Shown: positions 35,704 through 45,606, numbered from the stretch's first letter. The stretch is 64,000 nt of DNA from JAYYPW01 sp036128855 (GCA_036128855.1 JAYYPW010000014.1:67295-131294); one strand, 5' to 3'. Numbers and translations: made by a program. The notes: generated by a model from the sequence alone, not told the origin.

Positions 35704-35762
35704 GTTACAGCACAAATAAATTAATGTGCATATAGTATAATTATTTTATATTGTCTGAAAAA

Positions 35763-36596
35763 TTATGCTGTGTAACGATTATAATCAACGAAAAGTAGAC
35801 TATTATCCGAATTTATGCCTTTGGCACGCTGTAACCAGTAATTTGCTTCAGCTAACCCACCAAAACCATCGATCAAGCCTAACCCTAATGCATCGCTACC
35901 TAAGAAAATTCTTCCTTCTGTAACACGAGCAAGTTGCTGGTCATTAAATCGCCGTCCGGTTTTAACTATACCTTTGAACCAGGTGTAACTATCCTGACCT
36001 TCAAGATAGAGGTATTTCTTGGTAAAGTCATTTAACCCTTGAAAAGGTATCCCTGAAAGATTCTTACCCTGTCCATTTGTAGTATACTGGACGCCTATCT
36101 TGTTTAATAAGTCTTTTACCACCGTTACAGAAGATATAACGCCTATGCTACCTACCAGGCTAGTCTCTTGTGCTAAAATAACATCAGTCGCACAGGCCAT
36201 AAGATAAGCAGCGGATGCAGCTTGACTTTTGACGATTGTAATAATGGGTATTTTTTTGCGTATTCTTTGTAGTAAAGAGTACCCTGCTTCGGCAACATGA
36301 ACGACACCACCAGGACTATCTAAGACGAGTACAAGTGCTTCTACATCATCGCTTTGTGCCACCATTTGTAGTTGCTTATACCAATTCTCAGATAGTGATT
36401 CTATAGGATGCCCCACCGTCACTTCTGCTACATGTTTACCAATCTTTTCTTTTTCTTCACTTACTCCCCAATGACTGAATACGTATATAAGGCTTAATAT
36501 ACTGAGAACTATCCAAAACTTTGTCTTTTTCTTCAGTGTTTGTGCATACATTACTTCAGCGCAGACATTGGGCTCTGCTACTTGTTTATCAGTCAT
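35763..36596 (-). CDS. S49-family membrane peptidase, catalytically complete (SppA-like)
   Basis: 277 residues: N-terminal anchor helix (about 27-44) and an S49 domain. The LDSPGG motif (92-97), nucleophile Ser128 in SQAASAAY and general base Lys212 in IVKTGRR correspond to Ser147 and Lys199 of Bacillus SppA. SppA-type enzymes form ring oligomers that cut residual signal peptides or small proteins at the membrane. Its start overlaps the stop of a non-catalytic relative by four bases (ATGA), so the two are translationally coupled and may assemble together. Confidence 0.9.
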   Translation of the reverse strand: MTDKQVAEPNVCAEVMYAQTLKKKTKFWIVLSILSLIYVFSHWGVSEEKEKIGKHVAEVTVGHPIESLSENWYKQLQMVAQSDDVEALVLVLDSPGGVVHVAEAGYSLLQRIRKKIPIITIVKSQAASAAYLMACATDVILAQETSLVGSIGVISSVTVVKDLLNKIGVQYTTNGQGKNLSGIPFQGLNDFTKKYLYLEGQDSYTWFKGIVKTGRRFNDQQLARVTEGRIFLGSDALGLGLIDGFGGLAEANYWLQRAKGINSDNSLLFVDYNRYTA

Positions 36597-37594
36597 AGGA
36601 TTTTCGTCTTTTGGAGGGTCTCATACTGCCAAGCAGATAGTGTTGCGGTAATGTGCTCGCTTATCAGACGTTGTATTGATTTTCTTAGTTTTAGCTGCGC
36701 GGATCTTAGCCAACTAATGTTATCTAGTCCTAGCTCAGCTTCAGCATGTGGATTACTATAGTCAATGATTGGCAATTCGTCTTGGTTTCTAGTTATGGAG
36801 TGGTGGCGTAGCCAATTCTCTGCTTGTATGATATCACCTACTTCGTCACATAAAGCTAGAGATTTCGCTCTATTCCCTGTATACCACTGGCCATCTTCTA
36901 TGCTTTTTGCTTGCCTTGCATCTAGATGACGATTATGAATTATATTATCCATCATCCATTCATGCATCTTTTGATATACACTTAATCTATGCTGAATGAA
37001 CTTTTCATAATTTGGATCACTTTTTTCAGGTTCTATTTTATAATCTCCAAAGCCCCGGTTTACTACTTTAACTCCTACTCTTTTCATAAGCTCAGAGGTG
37101 TCAAACTTGGAAGTAACAACGCTCACTCCACCTATTGATGATGTCTCTTGTGCAACTATGTAATCTGATGCACTTGCAATTACATAGCTGTTACCATGTG
37201 CGTAACCATAAATAAAACTTACTATTGGCTTACTTTTCTTTGCTCTAAAAATTGTTTGTAAAGCTGATTCGGTTTGTGCAAAGTCACTACCGTCCATGAT
37301 CGCTTGGTCTACAAACAGCAAGATACCTTTCACGTTTGGGTCTTCAATAGCATACTCAAGCTGATGTATCCAAGTTTGACGTATGGCAGGGTTTAAGTCT
37401 ACGTGTATTTTTGCGAGATGTTCTTGTAAAACACTGTTTTCGCTAGGTGCTTGCGAGGAATATATAAGAAATGCAAGTATAAAAAGTCCAACTCCTGTGA
37501 GACGCCAACGTTTGTAGTAGGTCTCATAGGAATGGAGAGAATAGTTGTCTACTTGGCTGCTGAAAAAATCTTTAAAACGTTTGAAGTATTCCAT
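36593..37594 (-). CDS. S49-family pseudopeptidase, partner of the SppA-like gene
   Basis: 333 residues with an anchor helix (about 33-47) and an S49 fold recognised from YVIASASDYIVAQETSSIGGVSVV. Aligned with SppA (AASGGYYIA), the nucleophile is Gly134 in AHGNSY, the general base aligns with His220 in IIHNRH, and the LDSPGG oxyanion loop reads FVDQAIMDG. All three functional sites are changed, so it should not cleave peptide bonds. It precedes and overlaps the intact S49 gene by four bases. A structural or regulatory subunit of a mixed ring is a reasonable inference. Confidence 0.82.
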   Translation of the reverse strand: MEYFKRFKDFFSSQVDNYSLHSYETYYKRWRLTGVGLFILAFLIYSSQAPSENSVLQEHLAKIHVDLNPAIRQTWIHQLEYAIEDPNVKGILLFVDQAIMDGSDFAQTESALQTIFRAKKSKPIVSFIYGYAHGNSYVIASASDYIVAQETSSIGGVSVVTSKFDTSELMKRVGVKVVNRGFGDYKIEPEKSDPNYEKFIQHRLSVYQKMHEWMMDNIIHNRHLDARQAKSIEDGQWYTGNRAKSLALCDEVGDIIQAENWLRHHSITRNQDELPIIDYSNPHAEAELGLDNISWLRSAQLKLRKSIQRLISEHITATLSAWQYETLQKTKIL

Positions 37595-37652
37595 GACTGT
37601 AGTTTAAATAAATATTAACACATAGGCAAGCTCTATCTGCATGCTATCTTAC

Positions 37653-39119
37653 TTATACTACTATTTGTGCAAACTCAAATAACCCATAAGGAATAAAACT
37701 AAATAAAATCAGCATTGTAGAACCTATTGTTATCAGTAAAACACTTATTCTTGCATACTGTAATTGGATTGATACTACAGAGTCTGTAGCTTTTTGAAAC
37801 ATCATACGCTGGATGATACTAAGGTAGTAATATGCTCCTAAAACACTACCCAATACCGCTAGTATAGCTATCTCTGCTAAATTTTGCTCAATTAGGCTGA
37901 ATATGAGTTGCATTTTAACAATAAAGCCAAGAACTGGTGGTACACCTATCAATGAAAAAAGTGCGATGGTAAATACTAGTGCATACCCTGGGTGACGATA
38001 GTATAATCCCTTAAAATCATCGATCTTAGTCATCTCATCCCCTGCTTTTCTAAACTGTGCTAATGTAATAAATAGTGTGACGCTAACTATGATATATCCT
38101 AAGACATAAACGAATGCGCTTTGCATACCAATCTGTGATGCCATCCCAAGAGCAAGTAATATGTATCCCATATGCGCGATAGAAGAATACGCTAATAACC
38201 TCTTGATATTTGTTTGGACTAGCCCTAATAAGTTACCATATAAAATGGATAGAACACCCAGTATAAGTAAAGGTGGTGCCCAAATATCCGACATTGGGGA
38301 TAATGCTCCTTGATAACCGAATAGCCTGGACCAAACTACTACTAAGACAAACTTAGGTAATGATCCAATCACTGAAATAGCAATATGTGTTGACCCCTGA
38401 TACACATCCGGCACCCACATATGAAAAGGTACTGTACCGAATTTAAATATCAATGCTGCCAATATCATAACAGTTGCGAATACAGCAAGTATGTAGTTAT
38501 CGATTAGTGGAATTTTCTCCATACCTCCAATGTTGTTTGATAACAAATTAAATAGCGCTGATTCGATACCACGTAATTCCATTGTAGCACTTACACCATA
38601 TAATAGGCTTGCGCCATAAAGAAAAAATGCTGATGCTAATGCTCCTGTCACGATATATTTTATTGCTGCCTCTTGCGCTTGTAAGTGTTTTTTACGCATA
38701 GCGACTAATGCATAAAGTGGTAGATACATAAGCTCTAACCCGACGAATAATGTAATGAGGTGACCTGCTGAAACAGTGACCAACATACCCAAGGTTGAAA
38801 GTAAGATCAGAATATTAAATTCTAACGTGGGAAACCCAAAGTCTTTTTGCTCATTCTCCGAGCATAATACGATCACAAGTGTTGTACAGCATAGAAGTAT
38901 CTTTGCAAACTGCGCTAACTTATCCTGTATGAACATTCCCTGCCACCAAATAATTTTTTCTGGTGAACCTAAGCTTTGTATGCATAACGCTAGAGTCGCT
39001 AATAGGACCATAGCACTTGCTTTTGTAGAGTATGATTTCCCATTTGACCACAGAGAAAATAATAAGATAATACTGAGTATACCTAGACTTAAAAAACTTT
39101 CTGGTAGTAAAACTGACAT
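37653..39119 (-). CDS. nuoN: NADH-quinone oxidoreductase subunit N
   Basis: 488 residues with about 14 membrane helices; one of three antiporter-like proton-channel subunits of NDH-1. It keeps the helix-5 glutamate in GLELMYLPLYAL and the helix-7 region with KFGTVPFHMWVPDVYQG, plus the LLAYSSIAHMGY helix. I chose ATG 39119 (MSVLLPESF), which lies inside the last 31 bases of nuoM; the upstream alternative at 39173 adds an unlikely hydrophilic N-terminus. Last gene of the operon. Confidence 0.94.
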   Translation of the reverse strand: MSVLLPESFLSLGILSIILLFSLWSNGKSYSTKASAMVLLATLALCIQSLGSPEKIIWWQGMFIQDKLAQFAKILLCCTTLVIVLCSENEQKDFGFPTLEFNILILLSTLGMLVTVSAGHLITLFVGLELMYLPLYALVAMRKKHLQAQEAAIKYIVTGALASAFFLYGASLLYGVSATMELRGIESALFNLLSNNIGGMEKIPLIDNYILAVFATVMILAALIFKFGTVPFHMWVPDVYQGSTHIAISVIGSLPKFVLVVVWSRLFGYQGALSPMSDIWAPPLLILGVLSILYGNLLGLVQTNIKRLLAYSSIAHMGYILLALGMASQIGMQSAFVYVLGYIIVSVTLFITLAQFRKAGDEMTKIDDFKGLYYRHPGYALVFTIALFSLIGVPPVLGFIVKMQLIFSLIEQNLAEIAILAVLGSVLGAYYYLSIIQRMMFQKATDSVVSIQLQYARISVLLITIGSTMLILFSFIPYGLFEFAQIVV

Positions 39120-40630
39120 AGTACTGGACTTCTTATATGCTGGTTTATCGTTGCATCCATTATATCTACACACGACTGGTGCGTGAATGTAACTAATGGA
39201 TTAGGATTTAACCCTAATATTAAAACGCCCGCTGCAAGAAGGACTAGAACCGTAGTTTCCAGCCAATCAATATCTTTCAATACTAATAAATCGGTATTAG
39301 TTATTCTTCCATAGAATACGCGCTTGACCATCCATAGAGTGTATGCAGCTGAGAGTACTAAGGTAACACTTGTAGTAATTGCAAGAAAAGGGGATGCTTG
39401 AAAACTTGCCATGATCACCATGACTTCCCCAACAAAGCCTCCTGTTCCAGGTAAACCTAGATTACTTAAACAGAAAAGAATAAATAGGGTCGAAAGTATT
39501 GGCATCGTTTTTGCTAACCCCCCAAAAGCACGCATATCTCGCGTATGTATTCTTTGATAAATGAATCCGAAGGCAAGAAACATCCCTGCAGAACTGAACG
39601 CATGAGCAATCATTTGTATAACACTACCCTGCAACCCAATTATGCCAGCTTCATATACTGAATGCATACTAAAAAGATATATAAGAAATATACCCATAGT
39701 CACGATACCCATATGTGCAATAGAGGAATATGCTATCAATCTTTTGATATCTTTTTGGGTTAAGGTAACCAATCCAATAAAGAGAATAGCTATTAAAGAG
39801 AGAGCAACCATATAACTTGAAAAATATGCACTTGCTTCTTGAGTAATCGGGAGGTTAAAACGAAGAAAACCAAATGCTCCAACCTTAAGCATGAGCGCAG
39901 CTAGCATGACAGATCCCCCTGCTGGCGCTTCTGTATGAGCATCTGGCAACCAGGTATGTACGGGCCACATAGGGACTTTCACTGCAAATGCGAGTGTACA
40001 AGCAAGAAATACTGCTATTTGCTCGTATTGAGAAAGAGATAAGGTATAAAAAGTAGTTAGATCAAAACTTCCTGCTTTCACTCCTAAATATATGATAGCA
40101 ACTAGAAATGGTGCTGAACCAAAAAAGGTATATAAAAAGAGTTTATATGCTGCTTTTACTCTATCTTTGGAACCAAAAACTCCCATACTAATGAATAAAG
40201 GAATTAAAGTTGCTTCATAAAAGAAATAAAATAGCAGCGCGTCTAGAGCACTAAAAACCCCAATAATAGTTGCTTGCATCAGAAAGAAGCAGGATAAGTA
40301 TAGGGGAACATTTTCTTTTATCAGTTTATGATGACACGCTACTAATATGGTAGTAGTAAATACTGTTACCATAATCATTGCGACGCTGATCCCGTCAACA
40401 CCAAAATGATACTCTAAGCCTAAACCTGGAAGCCAAGGCGTACGCTCAACCAGTTGAAATCCGCTTAGGGTTGGATCAAATGCTCTGAATAATTCATACA
40501 CCAACCCTACACTGATTCCTATAAGAATCAGGCTTAATACTTGAGCAAGGCGTTTTTGTTGACTGGGGATACTCAAGAGTATTGCTGCGCCAATTGCACT
40601 TTCCATTATAAGACTAGCTAGAATTTCCAT
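39089..40630 (-). CDS. nuoM: NADH-quinone oxidoreductase subunit M
   Basis: 513 residues, about 14 helices. The channel glutamate in FFYEATLIPLFISMG, the conserved KVPMWPVHTWLPDAHTEAP segment and RLIAYSSIAHMG are present. Proton-pumping membrane-arm subunit. It follows nuoL after a 15-base gap and overlaps the start of nuoN by 31 bases. Confidence 0.96.
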   Translation of the reverse strand: MEILASLIMESAIGAAILLSIPSQQKRLAQVLSLILIGISVGLVYELFRAFDPTLSGFQLVERTPWLPGLGLEYHFGVDGISVAMIMVTVFTTTILVACHHKLIKENVPLYLSCFFLMQATIIGVFSALDALLFYFFYEATLIPLFISMGVFGSKDRVKAAYKLFLYTFFGSAPFLVAIIYLGVKAGSFDLTTFYTLSLSQYEQIAVFLACTLAFAVKVPMWPVHTWLPDAHTEAPAGGSVMLAALMLKVGAFGFLRFNLPITQEASAYFSSYMVALSLIAILFIGLVTLTQKDIKRLIAYSSIAHMGIVTMGIFLIYLFSMHSVYEAGIIGLQGSVIQMIAHAFSSAGMFLAFGFIYQRIHTRDMRAFGGLAKTMPILSTLFILFCLSNLGLPGTGGFVGEVMVIMASFQASPFLAITTSVTLVLSAAYTLWMVKRVFYGRITNTDLLVLKDIDWLETTVLVLLAAGVLILGLNPNPLVTFTHQSCVDIMDATINQHIRSPVLCQFYYQKVF

Positions 40631-40645
40631 GCCTTTTCCTTATCT

Positions 40646-42598
40646 TTACCCAATGCTCATATAGGATATTAATGCCAACCCTAGTACCATCACCGCTACA
40701 TACTGATGTAAATATCCTGTTTGTATCATCCGGCCAAATGTTGCTAATGTTTGTATACTTGTCGTCATACGCACGCTTATACTTTTATCGATACACTCTT
40801 TTTCTACCACGGTATTACTTTCACGACTCAACCAGAGTATTATTGGCACAAATAGACTCTCATATAACCAATCAAATCCAAGTTTCTTCTCTAAGGCCCA
40901 ATATACCAATGGTATGTAGTTTGGTATTGATAGTAAAAAACGGTTTTTTCTCTCAAAGCATAGATATGTCAATATAATACCTAACGCTGTGAGGTATAAA
41001 GGTAGGTGTAGAAACGCTGTCATAATCATGTAATTTGGATCTATCAATTCATGCATAATATGATCTGTAACATCTAAGCTCATATCTTGGTAAATGGGAA
41101 TGCTTTCGTATAACCAAGTGCCTAAAGCTAGCTGTCTGGCTCCAATATACCCTACTATACAACTTCCTAATGATAACGCTGCTAGTGGAAAAAGAATGGA
41201 CATTGATGCCTCTTCCACGTCCTCTGAGGTCACATCTTCTCCGTAAAAAGTTAACCAAAAAGCTCGAAAAATATAAACTGGTGTGACAAATGCACCAAGT
41301 AAAACACACAAGTAGGCATAATTGCCGATATACATATTGTGCTTCTGGTATGCAACAGCTTGAATTATTGCTTCTTTAGAAAAAAATCCAGCAAATGGTG
41401 GAACTGCAGAGAGTGCCAAAGCACCTATCAAAAACATCATGCCTGTCAGTGGCATTTTACTATGTAGCCCTCCAAGCTTAGATAAGCTTTGCTCATGGTG
41501 GTTACAGACAATTACCGATCCTGCAGCAAGAAATAGTAGTGCCTTGAAAAAAGCATGCGTCACAAGGTGAAAAATAGCTAAGCTATACGCACCAGCTCCG
41601 ACTGCAGCTACCATATACCCAAGCTGCGATAAAGTAGAATATGCGATAACCCGCTTTATGTCTGTTTGCACAACACCGACTAGCCCAAGCCATAAGGCGC
41701 CTGATGCTCCTATACCAAGAATTAAATTTGCAACACCTGGTGCACACTCGAAAATTGGTGCGAATCGACACATGACATATACGCCTGCAGTTACCATTGT
41801 TGCAGCATGGATTAATGCAGAAATTGGCGTAGGACCTTCCATGGATTCTGGTAACCATACATGCAAAGGCATTTGTGCTGATTTAGCCATCGCCCCAATA
41901 AACCAGCATAGCGCAATCACACTGGGTACTGCAATCACTGTAGTATTGGTAAACACGATATCTTTGGCGAGAAGTTCCTGTAAATTATCAAAAATATCAG
42001 CAAATTGCACTGTTCCTAAACAATATATCACGGTAGCAATCCCAATGATAAAAGCCATATCGCCTATCCTGTTCACTAAAAAAGCTTTCAAACTTCCCTG
42101 TATAGCGCTCTCTTTCTGATAGTAAAATCCAATTAATAAATAAGAGACTAGCCCTACGCCTTCCCACCCAAAAAACAACATGATTAGATTATCTGCAGTT
42201 ACAAGGCATAGCATCATGAAGGTGAACAGGGACATATAACTAAAAAATCGTGTGTAGCCACTTTCTCCATGCATGTAGCCTAGAGCATATATATGTACTA
42301 ATAGTGATATTGATGTCACAACCAGACACATCGTTGCGGTGAGTGCATCTAGCCAAAAACCGTGTATTACTGTCATCCCTTTTAGATCTAACCAAGTATA
42401 CACTGCAAGGTCTACTTGAGGATTACCCTCTAAAATAAATACTTTACCTAAAATTAATGCCGCGTAAAATGCCGTTGCCAGCAATAAAATAGTAATTTTA
42501 TCTGCATATCCTTTTAGGGTATTTTGCCCAAAACCTGCAATAGCACTACCCAAAAGTGGAGCAAAAATGATCGTACTAGTTATATTATATAGGTTCAT
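40646..42598 (-). CDS. nuoL: NADH-quinone oxidoreductase subunit L
   Basis: 650 residues from ATG 42598. The distal proton-pumping subunit, with GWEGVGLVSYLLIGFYY (channel Glu), KSAQMPLHVWLPESMEGPTP and HAATMVTAGVYVMCR, and the long lateral helix near the C-terminus. A GTG at 42613 overlaps the stop of the small upstream frame (GTGA) and is an alternative start; the ATG has GTGAG about nine bases before it. Confidence 0.95.
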   Translation of the reverse strand: MNLYNITSTIIFAPLLGSAIAGFGQNTLKGYADKITILLLATAFYAALILGKVFILEGNPQVDLAVYTWLDLKGMTVIHGFWLDALTATMCLVVTSISLLVHIYALGYMHGESGYTRFFSYMSLFTFMMLCLVTADNLIMLFFGWEGVGLVSYLLIGFYYQKESAIQGSLKAFLVNRIGDMAFIIGIATVIYCLGTVQFADIFDNLQELLAKDIVFTNTTVIAVPSVIALCWFIGAMAKSAQMPLHVWLPESMEGPTPISALIHAATMVTAGVYVMCRFAPIFECAPGVANLILGIGASGALWLGLVGVVQTDIKRVIAYSTLSQLGYMVAAVGAGAYSLAIFHLVTHAFFKALLFLAAGSVIVCNHHEQSLSKLGGLHSKMPLTGMMFLIGALALSAVPPFAGFFSKEAIIQAVAYQKHNMYIGNYAYLCVLLGAFVTPVYIFRAFWLTFYGEDVTSEDVEEASMSILFPLAALSLGSCIVGYIGARQLALGTWLYESIPIYQDMSLDVTDHIMHELIDPNYMIMTAFLHLPLYLTALGIILTYLCFERKNRFLLSIPNYIPLVYWALEKKLGFDWLYESLFVPIILWLSRESNTVVEKECIDKSISVRMTTSIQTLATFGRMIQTGYLHQYVAVMVLGLALISYMSIG

Positions 42599-42609
42599 AT
42601 TTCTGTGGC

Positions 42610-42846
42610 TCACTCACTCTGAGATTGTGCAATAAATGGCTCAAAACGACCATATAATGGCTCTTTTAGAAGTATTTTTTCTTCTACAAAACCACTTTTT
42701 TTTCTAAAAACCTTCACTTGCATCTCCTCATTGCTACTACTTTTCTGTGGCGCCTTCAGAATACCATGGTTGTGCAAGGCTATGCACCATGTTTTAGGGA
42801 TTGTACCACATATGAGATATGTTACCACAATCGCATCGCAAGGCAC
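42610..42846 (-). CDS. Small unknown frame between nuoK and nuoL, second part
   Basis: 78 residues from a GTG, charged in its second half (KVFRKKSGFVEEKILLKEP), not recognised. Its stop is directly coupled to the possible GTG start of nuoL. It overlaps the preceding small frame by 25 bases in the -1 frame. The stretch upstream in the same frame is also open (IYKWSGGTGVPCDAIVV), so this may be the 3' part of a single gene of about 158 codons broken by one indel. Confidence 0.4.
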   Translation of the reverse strand: MPCDAIVVTYLICGTIPKTWCIALHNHGILKAPQKSSSNEEMQVKVFRKKSGFVEEKILLKEPLYGRFEPFIAQSQSE

Positions 42847-43085
42847 ACCCGTACCTCCGCTCCATTTGTAAATTGCATGTCCACATTGATGTATTTATTT
42901 TTTATCAAGACTGCTTGTGCACGTATAGCTTGCGGTTTGATTTGCCCAAATAATGTATCTTGATCAAATAATACACTTAAAATAGCGGCTTGATAGCCTG
43001 ATCCTCCTCTAATTCCTAAAACATATTGATTATGTCTTGTAATTGTATTCAACATCTTCTCTATATTGATATTATTTCGTTTCAT
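42822..43085 (-). CDS. Small unknown frame between nuoK and nuoL, first part
   Basis: 87 residues, starting at ATG 43085 about 50 bases after nuoK. It has a Gly-rich GIRGGSGYQAAILSVLF and an alternating strand-like segment to the end. No family recognised. It sits in the spot where Legionella-type nuo operons have nuoK directly followed by nuoL, so it is an insertion in a conserved operon. See the overlapping second frame for a possible frameshift. Confidence 0.45.
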   Translation of the reverse strand: MKRNNINIEKMLNTITRHNQYVLGIRGGSGYQAAILSVLFDQDTLFGQIKPQAIRAQAVLIKNKYINVDMQFTNGAEVRVCLAMRLW

Positions 43086-43133
43086 ACAATATGCTCTTGG
43101 TGAGCTCCTGGAAATATTTGTTGGCTTTATAGC

Positions 43134-43436
43134 TTATCCGTGCATGGAACGTAATTTACCTGTATCTACACTATGTACTTTTCTGTACATCAACACCATC
43201 AATGCAAGCGCTATTGCAGACTCACTTGCAGCAACGGCGAGGATTAAAAAAACCATGATCTGGCCTTCAATATCGTGAAAATGACGAGAAAATGTAACAA
43301 AGTTCATGCTGATAGATAAAAAAAGTAGCTCTAAGCACATTAATAAATTGATTAAATTCCGTCTATTGATAATCATACCCACCAATGCAATGCTCATCAG
43401 TAGCATAGATAGAATAATATAATGAACAATAATCAT
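43134..43436 (-). CDS. nuoK: NADH-quinone oxidoreductase subunit K
   Basis: 100 residues, three helices, standard length. The two membrane glutamates needed for pumping are visible in CLELLFLS and AASESAIALA. It overlaps the end of nuoJ by four bases. Confidence 0.96.
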   Translation of the reverse strand: MIIVHYIILSMLLMSIALVGMIINRRNLINLLMCLELLFLSISMNFVTFSRHFHDIEGQIMVFLILAVAASESAIALALMVLMYRKVHSVDTGKLRSMHG

Positions 43437-44035
43437 GGTTGTGTCTTTCTGTTAGGAACTAATGTGATTCTATCGGATTTTTTCACGGTAAGTTGATCTG
43501 CTATGACTTGCTTTTTACTACCTTTACTTGGCCTTGAGACCAGGCCTACTGCAATCATGATTGCAGTTAAAAGTATCATAGATACGATTTCAAAAGGCCA
43601 AACGTATTTTGTGTACAACACCTCTCCTAGACTCACAACATTGTTGTATTGGGCACCAAGACTTGGTAATACAGCAAAAAAATCAATCTTCTGCCACAAA
43701 CTTGGATTTATATACGGTAATATTGATAATATAGGAAGATTTAAAGTTACAAAGGGAGTTGTGATAATCCATATTGTTGATAATTTATCTTGCTCTGCAT
43801 AATGATCAATATTTAGCATCATCACCATGAATAGAAAGAGCGTCATCACTGCCCCAATATACACAAATATAAGTGCTAGAGCTAAAAACTCAGCATCTAG
43901 TAACAACCAAAGTATAGTGGCACATAAAAAGCATCCAATTAAACTTAACACACTTCTTATGGGGTGATTAGATAAAATAACTGTATGTGCGAAAAATAGC
44001 ATCATCAACGCTACTGGATAGAATAACCATAACAT
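43433..44035 (-). CDS. nuoJ: NADH-quinone oxidoreductase subunit J
   Basis: 200 residues with five helices. Helix 3 holds the LIFVYIGAVMTLFLFMVMM segment with the pi-bulge region important for coupling. The hydrophilic C-terminal tail is Lys/Arg-rich. It follows nuoI by 19 bases and overlaps nuoK by four. Confidence 0.95.
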   Translation of the reverse strand: MLWLFYPVALMMLFFAHTVILSNHPIRSVLSLIGCFLCATILWLLLDAEFLALALIFVYIGAVMTLFLFMVMMLNIDHYAEQDKLSTIWIITTPFVTLNLPILSILPYINPSLWQKIDFFAVLPSLGAQYNNVVSLGEVLYTKYVWPFEIVSMILLTAIMIAVGLVSRPSKGSKKQVIADQLTVKKSDRITLVPNRKTQP

Positions 44036-44054
44036 AGACTTAACCCGTTACAAC

Positions 44055-44594
44055 TTAGCGGTAATCTTTATCAGCATATCTATCTTGAGCAAGCTGTTCT
44101 TCATATAAGTCCCCTATTGCAAGTAGTTTGTCTTTTGTAAGGATATTTTGACCTCTCTCTGTAGGAGTGTAATGTATTGCTGGGGTGAGTACAATAGAAT
44201 CTACTGGGCATGACTCTTCGCATAAACCACAATTGATACATTTAAACATATCTATATCGAAGCGTTTTGTCCGCCGACTCCCATCGTCCTCACGTGGCTC
44301 TGCTTCAATGGTGATTGCAAGCGCCGGGCAAACGGCTTCACATAGCTTACATGCAATACAGCGCTCCTCTCCATTAGGATATCGTCTTAATGCAAGCATA
44401 CCCCTATGTCTGGGTGATCGGGGTAACTCTTCCTCTGGAAATTGTACGGTCACTTTTTTTTGGGTCAAATAGTTTTGTGTGGTCCGCATACCTTGTAATA
44501 ACTCCCATAGGGTTATTCGTTTGGCCAAGCCATAATATATGATAATGGCAATTGTTGCTGTAATCACTACAACTAAAGCTATCTGCCAAATCAT
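44055..44594 (-). CDS. nuoI: NADH-quinone oxidoreductase subunit I
   Basis: 179 residues. One N-terminal helix then a ferredoxin-like domain with two 4Fe-4S motifs, CIACKLCEAVCP and CINCGLCEESCP, that hold clusters N6a and N6b between the peripheral arm and the quinone site. The start is ATG 44594 with AGGAGG upstream, overlapping the nuoH stop (ATGA); a longer in-frame reading inside nuoH is not needed. Confidence 0.96.
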   Translation of the reverse strand: MIWQIALVVVITATIAIIIYYGLAKRITLWELLQGMRTTQNYLTQKKVTVQFPEEELPRSPRHRGMLALRRYPNGEERCIACKLCEAVCPALAITIEAEPREDDGSRRTKRFDIDMFKCINCGLCEESCPVDSIVLTPAIHYTPTERGQNILTKDKLLAIGDLYEEQLAQDRYADKDYR

Positions 44595-45598
44595 AGTATG
44601 CCTCCTTGTATCATTAAAGCTGTGACTAATAGCCAAACTAAGGTTATTGGAATCAATGCTTTCCAACCTAACATCATCACCTGGTCATACCGATACCTTG
44701 GAAATGTAGAGCGCATCCATATAAAAAGGTAGATAAAGCATAAAGCTTTACACAATAGCCAAAAAGTTCCTGGTATCCAAGCAGTTAATGTTCCTAATAT
44801 ATAGATACCTTCAAAAGGAGATAACCAGCCGCCAAAAAACATCAAACTTCCTAGCGTGGAAACTAAAAGCATATTCATATATTCGGCAATAAAGAACATT
44901 AAAAAAGCAAAACCTGAGTACTCCACTTGGTAACCTGCGACAATTTCTGACTCTCCTTCTACCATATCGAAAGGTGGTCTATTGGTCTCTGCTACCGCGC
45001 TAATCCAATATATTACCGTAAGAGGGAAAAGCGGAATAAAATACCAATGCCAAATACCACCTTGTTGTGCAAGTACAATTTCTTTTATATTCATAGACCC
45101 AGCGACCATTAATACCCCTACTAAAGCGAATCCCATCGCTATTTCATAGGAGATAACTTGGGCCATACAACGCATTGCCCCAAAAAATGCATATTTTGAA
45201 TTCGATGCCCAACCTGCTAATAAAATTCCATATGCGCCAAGCGAGGTCATGGCAAACACAAATAGTACACCTGCATTAATATCTGCAAAGATCAAGTCTA
45301 CATCGTAAGGAATCACCGACCACACGGCTAAAGCAGGTGCTAAACTTAATATCGGCGCTAATAAAAATAACCCTGCATTAGCAGACTGTGGGATAGTAAT
45401 TTCTTTATGCAAAAACTTAATTGCATCTGCAATCAACTGTAAAGAACCCATAGGACCGACGCGGTTGGGACCTACACGAGCCTGCATATACCCCATAACT
45501 TTGCGTTCGCCTAGAACAATTGCTATCACGACCACGAGAATCGGCACTAAAATCAGACCGATTTTGACCAAGGTCCATGCTAGTTCATATAGTGTCAT
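44591..45598 (-). CDS. nuoH: NADH-quinone oxidoreductase subunit H
   Basis: 335 residues, about eight helices. It shows RVGPNRVGPMGSLQLIADAIK and the acidic loop PFDMVEGESEIVAGYQVEYSG that lines the quinone-binding chamber. Connects electron transfer to the membrane arm. Confidence 0.97.
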   Translation of the reverse strand: MTLYELAWTLVKIGLILVPILVVVIAIVLGERKVMGYMQARVGPNRVGPMGSLQLIADAIKFLHKEITIPQSANAGLFLLAPILSLAPALAVWSVIPYDVDLIFADINAGVLFVFAMTSLGAYGILLAGWASNSKYAFFGAMRCMAQVISYEIAMGFALVGVLMVAGSMNIKEIVLAQQGGIWHWYFIPLFPLTVIYWISAVAETNRPPFDMVEGESEIVAGYQVEYSGFAFLMFFIAEYMNMLLVSTLGSLMFFGGWLSPFEGIYILGTLTAWIPGTFWLLCKALCFIYLFIWMRSTFPRYRYDQVMMLGWKALIPITLVWLLVTALMIQGGIL

Positions 45599-45606
45599 TT
45601 TTTACC

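Noticed and set aside
35723..35751. Sequence resembling a dif site near the strand switch
   Set aside because: One arm fits the XerD half (9 of 11) but the spacer would be 7 instead of 6 bases and the XerC half matches only 7 of 11; in such AT-rich DNA this is likely chance.
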